The notes below the pieces were generated by a model. That model ran no database searches and was not told the origin of the DNA. It saw only the letters and a program-made list of their open reading frames with translations. DNA of 64,000 nt, from contig CAWCLF010000001.1 in the NCBI GenBank assembly GCA_963796325.1, positions 2,046,001 through 2,110,000 of the forward strand, in the 5' to 3' direction. Source of the stretch: CAVYGN01 sp963796325. Its GTDB lineage: Bacteria; Spirochaetota; Brevinematia; Brevinematales; JAOACQ01. The translations under genes and the position numbers were made by a program. Below, piece after piece: positions 35,215-43,638 of the stretch; positions within the stretch are counted from its first letter, which is position 1, and the number at the start of each line of letters is the position of its first letter.

Positions 35215-36120
35215 ATGAACAAAAATCCTGACAAACAAGACGGCTTCCTTGATGATTCATCAAATTATGCCAGATGCCTCATAGAAGCATCCCCGGACCC
35301 TCTTTTCACGATAAACCCGGATGGGAACATCACCGATGTTAATAAAGCTGCTGCCAGGCTGACAGGCCTCAGCAGGGATAGTCTTACAGGAACGGATTTT
35401 GCCAGCTATTTCACAGAACCCGATAAAGCCAGGAAAGTTTATAAAAAAGTTCTTATTAATGGATCTGTAACGGATTACCCCCTGATCATCCGTCACATCG
35501 ACGGAAGTCTTACTGAAGTTCTCTATAATTCTTCTCTTTATAAAGACGCCGAAAATAAAATACTGGGAGCTGTTGCCGCAGCACGCGATGTGACTATACC
35601 GAAACAGGCGTCCCAGTATGCAAGGAGCCTTATCGAAGCTTCCCTCGATCCGTTAGTCACAATAAATCCCGACGGCAAAATCACCGACGTTAATGAAGCG
35701 ACGGTCAGGGCGACAGGTGTTGACAGGAAAAGCCTGATAGGCACTGATTTTGCTAATTATTTCACCGATCCCGGTAAAGCCCGGGAAGGCTATAAGCGGG
35801 TCCTCGCAGAAGGATTCGTTACCGATTACCTGTTAACGATATGCCACCGGGACGGCAGGCTTACGGATGTTCTGTATAACGCTTCAGTATACAGGAATTC
35901 GGAAGGTAAAGTCCTTGGGGTATTCGCAGCAGCGCGCGATGTTACGGAAACAAGAAGGAAAGCCGAAGAACAGCTTGCCGACCAGAGGAAAAAGGAACTG
36001 GAAAGGATTGAAGAGCTTGAAAGATTCCAGAAACTTACTGTAGGCAGGGAATTAAAAATGATTGAACTCAAAAAAGAAATAGACGAACTGAAAAAGAAAC
36101 TTTCGAATCAGGATGGTTGA
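35215..36120 (+). CDS. Tandem PAS-domain sensor protein with C-terminal coiled coil
   Basis: A 301-residue soluble protein made of two very similar PAS domains at about residues 16-125 and 135-245. Both contain NPDGxITDVNxAxxRxTGxxRxSLxGTDFAxYFTxPxKAR, so the second arose by duplication. A basic-acidic coiled coil follows at about 248-301. It has no kinase or other output domain. GGAGGTG lies 6 nt before ATG 35215. The downstream histidine kinase, 5 bp away, begins with a similar coiled coil, so the two may pair as sensor and kinase. Confidence 0.85.
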   Translation: MNKNPDKQDGFLDDSSNYARCLIEASPDPLFTINPDGNITDVNKAAARLTGLSRDSLTGTDFASYFTEPDKARKVYKKVLINGSVTDYPLIIRHIDGSLTEVLYNSSLYKDAENKILGAVAAARDVTIPKQASQYARSLIEASLDPLVTINPDGKITDVNEATVRATGVDRKSLIGTDFANYFTDPGKAREGYKRVLAEGFVTDYLLTICHRDGRLTDVLYNASVYRNSEGKVLGVFAAARDVTETRRKAEEQLADQRKKELERIEELERFQKLTVGRELKMIELKKEIDELKKKLSNQDG

Positions 36121-36125
36121 TTTAA

Positions 36126-37034
36126 ATGAACGGTCCGGCAGGTTCAAGCGGTTTCACGGAGGAACAATTCGACCGTGAAATGACCATTAAAGCGACCTTC
36201 AACATCCTTGAAGACCTCTATGACGAAAAGAGAGAGCTGGAAAATATCCAGAAGGCTGTTATGAATATCCTGGAGGATTTTGAGGCAGAAAAGGCAAAGG
36301 TCGAAAGGTATAATGTTATTCTCAGCAGGACAACGGAGGAACTGAAAAGATCTAATGTTGAATTGGAGCGTTTTGCCTATATCGCCTCGCATGACCTTCA
36401 GGAACCGCTCAGAATGGTAGCCAGTTTCGTTAAAATGCTCGAGAACCAGTACGGCAGCAAGCTGGACGACAAGGCCGTCAAATTCATCCATTATGCCGTC
36501 GACGGTGCCGAAAGGATGCAGACCCTGATCAACGACCTGTTGAAATATTCACGCACCGGCACACAGAATATCACCCTGGCGCCTACCGACCTGGGAAAGG
36601 TTCTGGACAATGTCCTCAATAATCTGCAAATAAGAATTTCCGAGAGAGGAGCTCATATAAATTATAATCATCTGCCTGTAATTACAGCCGACGAAGTCCA
36701 GACGAACCAGCTGTTCCAGAATCTTATAGAAAATGCTATAAAATTTTGTCCCGGCAAAACTCCGGAAATCGGGATTTCAGTTGCGGATAATAAGGACGAA
36801 TGGCTTTTTTCTTTCAGTGACAACGGGATAGGAATAGATCCGAAGTATTTCGAACGGATTTTTATTATTTTCCAGCGCCTGCATACCCGGAATGAATATT
36901 CAGGAAACGGAATCGGGCTTGCCCTCTGCAAAAAGATCGTTGAAAATCATGGCGGCAGGATATGGGTGGAATCCGAAGCCGGGAAAGGGTCTGTTTTTTA
37001 TTTTACCATACCAAAAAATATAAAAGGGGACTGA
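36126..37034 (+). CDS. Soluble histidine kinase
   Basis: A 302-residue cytoplasmic kinase without its own sensor domain. Residues about 20-80 are a coiled coil. The HisKA H-box FAYIASHDLQEPLRMVASF is at about 80-98 (phospho-acceptor His). The ATP-binding domain at about 190-300 has NLIENAIKF (N box), DNGIGIDPKYFERIF (G1) and GNGIGLALCKKIV (G2). The sequence type is that of phytochrome-like and Rcp1-linked kinases. It is followed 3 bp later by a matching single-domain receiver. Confidence 0.92.
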   Translation: MNGPAGSSGFTEEQFDREMTIKATFNILEDLYDEKRELENIQKAVMNILEDFEAEKAKVERYNVILSRTTEELKRSNVELERFAYIASHDLQEPLRMVASFVKMLENQYGSKLDDKAVKFIHYAVDGAERMQTLINDLLKYSRTGTQNITLAPTDLGKVLDNVLNNLQIRISERGAHINYNHLPVITADEVQTNQLFQNLIENAIKFCPGKTPEIGISVADNKDEWLFSFSDNGIGIDPKYFERIFIIFQRLHTRNEYSGNGIGLALCKKIVENHGGRIWVESEAGKGSVFYFTIPKNIKGD

Positions 37035-37037
37035 ATT

Positions 37038-37487
37038 ATGTCTGAAGAAGAAAGGAAAATGATCCCTGTCAGGATACTTCTGATCGAAGACAATGAAGCC
37101 GATATCGTTTTGACAATGGAAGCCTTAAATGAAAGCAAGCTGAAGAACACAATCGACTCGGTCGTGGACGGCGAAGAAGCCCTGGCTTTCCTCCATAAAA
37201 CTGGAAATTACAGGGAAGCGAAAAAACCGGATATCATTCTTCTCGATTTGAACCTTCCGAAAAAGGACGGAAGGGAAGTTCTGGCCGAGATCAAGACCGA
37301 TCCAAACCTCAAGAGGATCCCGGTAGTAATACTTACTTCATCCTCCGCTGAAACGGATATTATCAAATCCTACGATCTCCATGCGAATGCTTATGTTCAG
37401 AAACCCCTGAACCTCGATCAATTCACTAAAATCGTCAAAAGCATAGAGGATTTCTGGTTTACTGTCGTCAAACTGCCGCCCGATTGA
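37038..37487 (+). CDS. Rcp1-like single-domain response regulator
   Basis: A 149-residue receiver with no output domain. The acidic pair is in LLIEDNEAD, the phospho-acceptor Asp in DIILLDLNLPKKDG, the Thr/Ser switch in VVILTSSS, and the conserved Lys in VQKPLN. The extended loop GEEALAFLHKTGNYREAKKPD is typical of Rcp1, the partner of cyanobacterial-type phytochrome kinases. It is probably the phosphate acceptor of the upstream kinase. It overlaps the frame of the next gene but ends 14 bp before its chosen start. Confidence 0.92.
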   Translation: MSEEERKMIPVRILLIEDNEADIVLTMEALNESKLKNTIDSVVDGEEALAFLHKTGNYREAKKPDIILLDLNLPKKDGREVLAEIKTDPNLKRIPVVILTSSSAETDIIKSYDLHANAYVQKPLNLDQFTKIVKSIEDFWFTVVKLPPD

Positions 37488-37501
37488 ATTCAGAGGAATT
37501 A

Positions 37502-39205
37502 ATGGAAAATCCTGAAGTTATTAATATTCTGCTTATCGAGGATAATCCCGGAGATGCCATAATTTTCCGGGAATTGCTGGACGAAAAAAAAGGTACGATT
37601 TTCAAACTTTTTATAGAAGAAAGGCTCGACGCTGGTTTAAAACGCCTTGATCTCAAGGATGAGAATTTTAATATTGCAGTAATAGACCTTAACCTCCCTG
37701 ACAGTTCGGGGATAGAGACTTTCAGGACCTTGTATAAGTCTGCAAGCGATCTGCCTATAGTTGTATTAACCGGCGCTTTCTATGAAGAGGCGACAGGAAT
37801 TCAAACTGTCAAGGAAGGCGCCCAGGATTATCTGACAAAAGATAATCTCAACAGCACAATTCTTTACCGTTCTATCCGATATGCCATCGAGCATAAGCGG
37901 CTGGAAGAAACCCTGTCCTATCTTGCGACTTTTGCCGAACTCAACCCGGCTCCCATCATCGAAGTAAGCCTTGACGGCAATATTAAATATATTAATCCTG
38001 CTGCAAAGCAGATACTTCCTGAAATTGAAACTGAAGGAAAAGCACATCCATGGCTCAATGGGCTGGAATCGATAATCGGGCAATTCCAGAGCGGAGAAGT
38101 GACCCTGACAAGGATCCTTGAGATGGGAGACAACTGGTACCACCAGGTATTCCATTACCTTGATAAGCGAGGATGCATAAGGGTATACGGAAGAAATATT
38201 ACAGAGCTCAAACAGGCGGAAAAAGTCCAGCGGCTGGCCAAGATCGCTGCCGAGGATGCGAATAACGCCAAAAGCAGGTTTATCAGGAATATGAGCCATG
38301 ATTTACGCACACCGCTTAACTCGATCCTCGGTTATTCAAGGCTTCTCTTAGAGACCGGCGGCTTAACGGAAAAACAGCGGGATACCATTAAAACGATCTA
38401 CTATAGCGGCGACATTCTTCTGCATATGATCGACAATCTTCTCGACATGTCAAAGATCGAGGCGGGTAAATCCGTACTGGAGTATAAACCTTTTCAATTT
38501 CAGGATTTTTTGAACAACCTGATCGAAGTATTCAAAATACAGCTGAAAGATAAAAATATCGATTTTATAATGAAATTTTCCGATAACCTGCCTGTTACGG
38601 CAATATGCGATGAAACGAAACTCCGGCAGGTCCTTTTTAATCTTTTAAGCAACGCCGTTAAATTTACCGAAAAGGGAAGTATAACGTTCGGCATTCAGGT
38701 TTTGGAAAAAATTACACGCTTCGAAATTGAAGATACGGGGATCGGTATTCCTTCCGATAAGCTTGACCTGATCTTCGAACCTTTTATTCAACTCTCCGGC
38801 GCATCTACGTCGAAAGGATCCGGCCTCGGACTGACCATCAGCCGCGAATTTATCCGTATGATGGGGGGCGAACTTATTGTCAGGAGCAGGTACGGCGAAG
38901 GAACTAAATTCTGGTTTGATCTCACTCTCGATTCTATTTCACAAGAAAAGGGCGGGAAGAAAGATGAAATTTATGAACAGGAAATAAAAACTGACGATAT
39001 CATACCGCCCCCGCAGGCAGAATTGAATGAATTATACGGTCTGGCTGCAACAGGCGATATAATGAATATCAGAAAATGGATAGAGAAGAACAGTATTGAA
39101 AATAATGATATTTCAGCTTTTTCAAAAAAACTGGGAAGGCTGGCAAAAAATATAAGGCTTAAAGAAATATCCGAATTCCTGAAGAAATATATTTCAGCAG
39201 GTTAG
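37502..39205 (+). CDS. Receiver-PAS-histidine kinase
   Basis: A 567-residue signalling protein. Receiver at about residues 6-125 (LLIEDNPGD, phospho-acceptor in VIDLNLPDSSG, K in YLTKDN). PAS-like region at about 135-245 (NPAPIIEVSLDGNIKYINPAA). HisKA at about 255-325 with FIRNMSHDLRTPLNSILGYS. ATPase domain at about 365-485 with NLLSNAVKF, DTGIGIPSDKLDLIF and GSGLGLTISREF. A helical tail of about 80 residues follows. ATG 37502 has GAGGA upstream; the TTG at 37484 is unlikely. Together with the three upstream genes it completes a local phosphorelay with no DNA-binding output. Confidence 0.92.
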   Translation: MENPEVINILLIEDNPGDAIIFRELLDEKKGTIFKLFIEERLDAGLKRLDLKDENFNIAVIDLNLPDSSGIETFRTLYKSASDLPIVVLTGAFYEEATGIQTVKEGAQDYLTKDNLNSTILYRSIRYAIEHKRLEETLSYLATFAELNPAPIIEVSLDGNIKYINPAAKQILPEIETEGKAHPWLNGLESIIGQFQSGEVTLTRILEMGDNWYHQVFHYLDKRGCIRVYGRNITELKQAEKVQRLAKIAAEDANNAKSRFIRNMSHDLRTPLNSILGYSRLLLETGGLTEKQRDTIKTIYYSGDILLHMIDNLLDMSKIEAGKSVLEYKPFQFQDFLNNLIEVFKIQLKDKNIDFIMKFSDNLPVTAICDETKLRQVLFNLLSNAVKFTEKGSITFGIQVLEKITRFEIEDTGIGIPSDKLDLIFEPFIQLSGASTSKGSGLGLTISREFIRMMGGELIVRSRYGEGTKFWFDLTLDSISQEKGGKKDEIYEQEIKTDDIIPPPQAELNELYGLAATGDIMNIRKWIEKNSIENNDISAFSKKLGRLAKNIRLKEISEFLKKYISAG

Positions 39206-39209
39206 AAAA

Positions 39210-40457
39210 TTAAAATGCGCTGATAACTTCGCCTTTGAGGCCGGTCTTTTTCAATTCCAGTTCTTTTTTAATAACGTCGGCAATCAACTTGATTCCCTGG
39301 TCGATCTGGCTGTCTGTCGCATAGCTGAAGTTCAGCCTGAAAGTATTGGCCCCGCCGCCTCCGGGAAAAAACGATTTCCCTATTACATAAGCTACATTAT
39401 TTTCGATCGCTTTAGGAAGCAGTTCCACCGAGTCCATAAACTCCGGCAGGGTCACCCATATGAACATACCGCCCTCTGGTTTGCTCCAGCGGACTGATTT
39501 CGGCATATACTTATCCAATGCTTTCAGCATGAGGTCCCTTTTATTGCGATACATCCGCTTGATGGTTTCGATGTGGGGAAAAAGCATATTTGAATGCATG
39601 GCTTCATAAACGCAATACTGGCCGAAAGTATTGGTGCATAGATCCTGTGACTGCTTCGCTATACAGGCCTTCTGGATAATTTGGGCCGGGCCTGTCATCC
39701 AGGCGATCCTGAAACCGGGCGCCAGTATTTTTGAAAACGATCCGAGGTAAATTACACGGTTTTGCTCATCGATGCTTTTTATCGGGTCCAGGGCTTCTCC
39801 ATCATAACGCAGAAGTCCGTAAGGATCGTCCTCTATAAGGAGCAAATTATACTCACAGATAATATCATAGATAGCTTTTCGGCGTTCTTCGGAAAGCGTA
39901 ATTCCGGTAGGATTTTCAAAAGTCGGTATAAGATATATAAACTTCGGAGACTGCCCCCGGTTCTGGAGGATTTTAAGTTTATCCCTGAGAGCTTCAGGAT
40001 TGATCCCCTGGTCGTCCTGCGTGACCGCTTCGATATTAGCCCTGTATGCGTTGAATACCTGGATTGCTCCCAGATACGTCGGATTGCCTGTAATAACAGT
40101 ATCTCCCGGATTAATAATTATATGGGCCAGCAGCGTCAATCCCTGCTGAGACCCGCCGGTGATTATGATGTTATCCATTTCCGTCTTGCAATGAAAAATA
40201 GACTGCATCCCTTTCGCAATGGCATCGCGCAGTTTATTATGGCCCTCGGTCGGGCAATATTGGAGCGCATCTCTGGCATGCTCCTTCATTACATGATCAA
40301 TAACAGGCTGGAGCTGTTCAATCGGGAACGCATCGGGGTTGGGAAGCCCTCCGGCAAAACTTATCATGGAAGGTTTGTTCAAAAGTTTTAATAATTCCCT
40401 GATCTCCGAAGCCCGTATATTTTTAGAATTTTCAGAAAAAATCAGATCGAAGTTCAT
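39210..40457 (-). CDS. PLP-dependent aminotransferase, class I/II (2-aminoadipate type)
   Basis: Fold-type I aminotransferase of 415 residues related to LysN/MocR-type enzymes without the regulator domain. The N-terminal ASEIRELLKLLNKPSMISFAGGLPNPDAFP is the signature of 2-aminoadipate or broad-range aminotransferases. The PLP lysine lies in YLGSFSKILAPGFRIAW, the pyridine-contacting Asp in LIEDDPYG, and the terminal Arg in TFRLNFSY. It transfers amino groups between amino acids and 2-oxo acids. ATG 40457 matches the family start; an ATG at 40475 is in frame. A near-consensus promoter lies upstream. Confidence 0.9.
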   Translation of the reverse strand: MNFDLIFSENSKNIRASEIRELLKLLNKPSMISFAGGLPNPDAFPIEQLQPVIDHVMKEHARDALQYCPTEGHNKLRDAIAKGMQSIFHCKTEMDNIIITGGSQQGLTLLAHIIINPGDTVITGNPTYLGAIQVFNAYRANIEAVTQDDQGINPEALRDKLKILQNRGQSPKFIYLIPTFENPTGITLSEERRKAIYDIICEYNLLLIEDDPYGLLRYDGEALDPIKSIDEQNRVIYLGSFSKILAPGFRIAWMTGPAQIIQKACIAKQSQDLCTNTFGQYCVYEAMHSNMLFPHIETIKRMYRNKRDLMLKALDKYMPKSVRWSKPEGGMFIWVTLPEFMDSVELLPKAIENNVAYVIGKSFFPGGGGANTFRLNFSYATDSQIDQGIKLIADVIKKELELKKTGLKGEVISAF

Positions 40458-40511
40458 TTTTTTGATATTAACCATCCTCTGTTTTAAATTCAGTTTGACA
40501 ATGAATTTATT

Positions 40512-40540
40512 AGTATATCCCGAAACATATCCTCTGTCAA
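40512..40540 (-). promoter_or_regulatory. Near-consensus promoter of the aminotransferase gene
   Basis: On the minus strand TTGACA (40535-40540), a 17-nt spacer and TATACT (40512-40517) precede the gene. The expected RNA start is near 40505. Confidence 0.7.
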
Positions 40541-40627
40541 TTTTAATAAACAGGGGAAAGATTTTCTTTTAATTTTATTAGTCTAATAGTCAGCTGTATA
40601 TTATATTTTCATCAGGAGGAGTTGTTA

Positions 40628-41512
40628 ATGAACGGCAAGGATAAATATACGGTCCTGGTCGGCGGAGCAGCAGGAAAACAGGGACGTGCCGTTATCAATC
40701 TCCTTCTTAAACATGGTCATAATGTCATCGCCTATGTCCATTCTAAAAAGCATCCATATGTATCCATTCTTGAAGCAATGGATGTTAAAATAAGAGAGGG
40801 AGACATTTCGGATGCGGAAGCATTGTCACGGGCTGCAGCAGAAGCGGATGTGATATTCAGCATAACAATCCCATTCGGTAAGGAAGGCGCCGAAGGTGAG
40901 ATCAGGCAGGGGAAAACGCTGGCAGATACCTCAAAAGCTCTTAAAAAGCGCCTTATTTACTCTTCGGTTGCAGGAATACGCGCAGAAAGGGCTGATCTTG
41001 AGCATACAACCGGCAAGAGAATAGTCGAGGATTATATAATGAAGGAAGTTCCGGACTATACGATCGTCGCTCCCGTTTATTTCATGGAAAATCTCTTCAA
41101 CTTCGATTTCAACCAGCTTCGCAGGGATATCTACGCACTTCCGCTGTCTCCTGGACTGAAAATAGATCAGGTTACGGTGCTGGATATAGCCGGAACGGCA
41201 GTGCATGCTGTCGAGCATCCTGAAAAGCTTTCCGGAAAACGGGTTGAAGTAGCCTCCGATATCGTTTCCGGAGAAGATGTTGTCGAGATTTTATCAGGAT
41301 TACTCGGCCGTAAAATCACTTATTACCATATCCCCGATGAACAGGTAAGGAAAGCTGCAGGCGATGCTTTTGCAAAAATGTACAGGAGGTTCGAAGAGGA
41401 TCCGTACCACATAGATATCAAGGCTTTGCATGAAAAGTATCCCGAGGTCGGCTGGCATACATTTAAAGAATGGACAAAGACTATAGATTGGAGCAGACTG
41501 CTGCCCCGTTAA
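40628..41512 (+). CDS. NmrA-like NAD(P)-binding protein
   Basis: Atypical short-chain dehydrogenase of 294 residues. The Rossmann motif is VLVGGAAGKQGRAVINLLL at about residues 8-26, followed by a long set of alpha/beta units. The NmrA-type segment YSSVAGIRAERADLEHTTGKRIVEDYIMKEVPDYTIVAP is characteristic. It has no Tyr-x-x-x-Lys of classic dehydrogenases, so a redox-sensing or quinone-reductase-like role is possible. AGGAGGA lies 7 nt before ATG 40628; the TTG two codons up is rejected. It is convergent with the class III aminotransferase, 3 bp apart. Confidence 0.85.
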   Translation: MNGKDKYTVLVGGAAGKQGRAVINLLLKHGHNVIAYVHSKKHPYVSILEAMDVKIREGDISDAEALSRAAAEADVIFSITIPFGKEGAEGEIRQGKTLADTSKALKKRLIYSSVAGIRAERADLEHTTGKRIVEDYIMKEVPDYTIVAPVYFMENLFNFDFNQLRRDIYALPLSPGLKIDQVTVLDIAGTAVHAVEHPEKLSGKRVEVASDIVSGEDVVEILSGLLGRKITYYHIPDEQVRKAAGDAFAKMYRRFEEDPYHIDIKALHEKYPEVGWHTFKEWTKTIDWSRLLPR

Positions 41513-41515
41513 ATT

Positions 41516-42697
41516 TTAACATTTTCGAAGTATCTCTTCGAAGTTATTTATAAACTCTTCGATATCCGTTTCCTGCACTGTCAAGGCAGGATCGATCCTG
41601 AATACATTCAGATTCGGCCGTTTTGCAATAATAAATCCTCTTTTCAGCAATTCGCTGTAAATAAAAGATGTCAGGGAGTTGTTTTCATCGTCGTTTATTT
41701 CTACTGCAATCATCAATCCTCTGCCGCGGATTTCTTTTATCTCATTATATCGTTCTTTTAATCTTTTCAATTTACTCATTAATTCCATTCCAATAGTATT
41801 GCCCCTGTTTATAAGGTTTTCTTCCCTGATTACATGAATGACTTCTTTAGCCACAGTTGCCCCTAATGGATCGTTCATATGAGATTGAGCATATTTAAAC
41901 GATCTGGTTTTTAAAATATCAGCCGTATCGCCGGTTATTGCCGTTACGCTGACAGGATAGCCGCTGCCGATTCCCTTCCCTATCGCTACAATATCCGGTT
42001 GAAGATCATAATGCTGAAAACCGAACCATTTTCCGGTTCTCCCTATTCCGGTTGTAATTTCATTTATCATCAATAATCCGTTGTCCTCTTTTATCCTCCG
42101 GGCTATGTTCCGGATCATTTTTTTCGGCGGAAACCGGACTAAACCGGAAGAACTGCCGGGTTCGAATAAAAATCCCCCTATTTTATCAAACGGTATTTCC
42201 TTTAATTGTCTGCAGTTTATATCACAAATTTCAGAATCGGGACAATCAGAACATTTTTTCCAGTCGAAACTTATCCATTCCTTCTCCGGTTTTTTATTTG
42301 CGGAACCGTAAGCCCCGAAATACGAATCGGATAAAGTCAGTATTAACGGTCTTTCCATTAATTTCCGGGCAACCTGCACTCCGAATTCAACAGCCTCGCT
42401 TCCCGAACTTAGAAAAACGCATTTCCCGCCTTTAAAATCCAGTACGCTTAATATTTCTTTTGCAGATTCTTCAATAACAGGGTCAGCATAACAGTAGCCG
42501 GTATGAATTATTTTATGTGTGCGATCCTTCATCGCTTTGATGATTCTCGGATGGTTATGCCCCACCGAAGCGCACCACATCCCGGATTCCAGGTCTATAT
42601 ATTTCTTACCGCCGGAATCATACAGATAACTGTTTTCAGCCCTCACAATATTGTCAATAACCAGTTCGTGTCCGATGCACCACAGAACATGTTCCAC
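41516..42697 (-). CDS. Class III aminotransferase with an inserted cysteine cluster
   Basis: Fold-type I PLP enzyme of 393 residues related to acetylornithine, 4-aminobutyrate and diamine aminotransferases. PLP lysine K241 lies in AIGKGIGSGYP, with the GSEAVE phosphate-binding region at about 99-104. Two oddities are seen. The residue that normally reads Asp before Glu in the pyridine-binding motif is Asn213 (INEITTGIGRTG). Residues 149-162 contain a CX2CX5CX3C cluster (C149, C152, C158, C162) inside an insertion, which might hold zinc or an Fe-S cluster. The promoter is near-consensus. Substrate unknown. Confidence 0.85.
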   Translation of the reverse strand: MEHVLWCIGHELVIDNIVRAENSYLYDSGGKKYIDLESGMWCASVGHNHPRIIKAMKDRTHKIIHTGYCYADPVIEESAKEILSVLDFKGGKCVFLSSGSEAVEFGVQVARKLMERPLILTLSDSYFGAYGSANKKPEKEWISFDWKKCSDCPDSEICDINCRQLKEIPFDKIGGFLFEPGSSSGLVRFPPKKMIRNIARRIKEDNGLLMINEITTGIGRTGKWFGFQHYDLQPDIVAIGKGIGSGYPVSVTAITGDTADILKTRSFKYAQSHMNDPLGATVAKEVIHVIREENLINRGNTIGMELMSKLKRLKERYNEIKEIRGRGLMIAVEINDDENNSLTSFIYSELLKRGFIIAKRPNLNVFRIDPALTVQETDIEEFINNFEEILRKC

Positions 42698-42743
42698 TTT
42701 TTTCTCCCGTTATCGGACTATCAATCCGAATTTAATGACAAAA

Positions 42744-42772
42744 ATTGTATAATAAGCCCATTATTATGTCAA
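42744..42772 (-). promoter_or_regulatory. Promoter of the class III aminotransferase gene
   Basis: On the minus strand TTGACA (42767-42772), a 17-nt spacer and TACAAT (42744-42749). The spacer itself contains TAATAA and TTATTA as an inverted repeat with a 5-nt gap, a possible operator between the two boxes. Confidence 0.7.
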
Positions 42773-42894
42773 ACTGCCGGGTAATCCTGCCGGGTAATCT
42801 TGGCAAAAAACCGATGAATTTTTAGACATTTCTCATTTCATTTACATTTTCATTATTCCTGTGTAATATTTCTATGAGCCGGGAGGGATCTGTT

Positions 42895-43434
42895 ATGCAT
42901 AAATACGCCGTACTTCTCCGCGCCGTCAATGTCGGCGGCACATCGATAATAAAGATGAACGATCTCTTGGTCTTGTTCGAATCTTTCGGCTTCAAAGACG
43001 TATCGACCTACATCCAGAGCGGGAACGTCATATTTTCATCCGAGGAATCCGATGCGGGGCGTTTGAAAGAACTGATAGAAAAAAAACTCGAACAGTCGCT
43101 CGGATACAAAGTGACGGTTTTCGTTCTTACTCCAGATTACCTGAAGAAAACAGCCGAAGAAAATCCCTTCGACCCGGAAGAAATGGATAAACGGATGTGT
43201 CATATAATGTTCCTGTCGGACGAACCCGACAGTGTTCATGTCGAAGCGCTTATGGCTATGCAGGGCAGCGAATACATTTTCCATGTCAGCGGACGCATCT
43301 TATATTACTCTTACCCGGCTGAAATTGCAGGGGCCCGTAGAAATATCAACTTCGAGAAAGTCCTCGGCGTCTGCGGCACATCACGCTCCTGGAAAGTGGT
43401 CGCCAGGCTTATAGAGCTGACTGCCCCCGAATGA
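42895..43434 (+). CDS. DUF1697 protein
   Basis: A 179-residue protein of DUF1697. The family signature is YAVLLRAVNVGGTSIIKMNDL at the start, then FKDVSTYIQSGNVIFSS, and near the end GTSRSWKVVARLIELT. Structures of the family show two ferredoxin-like folds, but no activity is established. ATG 42895 has GGGAGGG 8 nt upstream; the ATG at 42874 seven codons earlier lacks a site. It stands alone between two unrelated genes. Confidence 0.88.
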   Translation: MHKYAVLLRAVNVGGTSIIKMNDLLVLFESFGFKDVSTYIQSGNVIFSSEESDAGRLKELIEKKLEQSLGYKVTVFVLTPDYLKKTAEENPFDPEEMDKRMCHIMFLSDEPDSVHVEALMAMQGSEYIFHVSGRILYYSYPAEIAGARRNINFEKVLGVCGTSRSWKVVARLIELTAPE

Positions 43435-43638
43435 TCCGCAGGTTCCGGTGCGATTCCGGCAAAATCCCAAAACCTTCATCGGTTTCGCTTATAATCCCGG
43501 CAAAAAAAGGCTTGATACGGGATTAACTCCATGCATAAATATAGGTGCCTGTACCCAAATTCCTATTGAATTACCATCCGGAAAAATTTTATAATCAATC
43601 CTGAAATAAAATATTGAAATTAACATGCAGGAGGAAAA
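43435..43638. other. Intergenic stretch without recognised features
   Basis: About 200 bp with no open frame of note and no clear promoter or strong hairpin. A GGAGGA ribosome site for the next gene lies at its end. Confidence 0.5.

Noticed and set aside
39762..40391. 209-codon plus-strand frame opposite the aminotransferase
   Set aside because: The minus strand carries clear aminotransferase motifs throughout; the plus frame has none.
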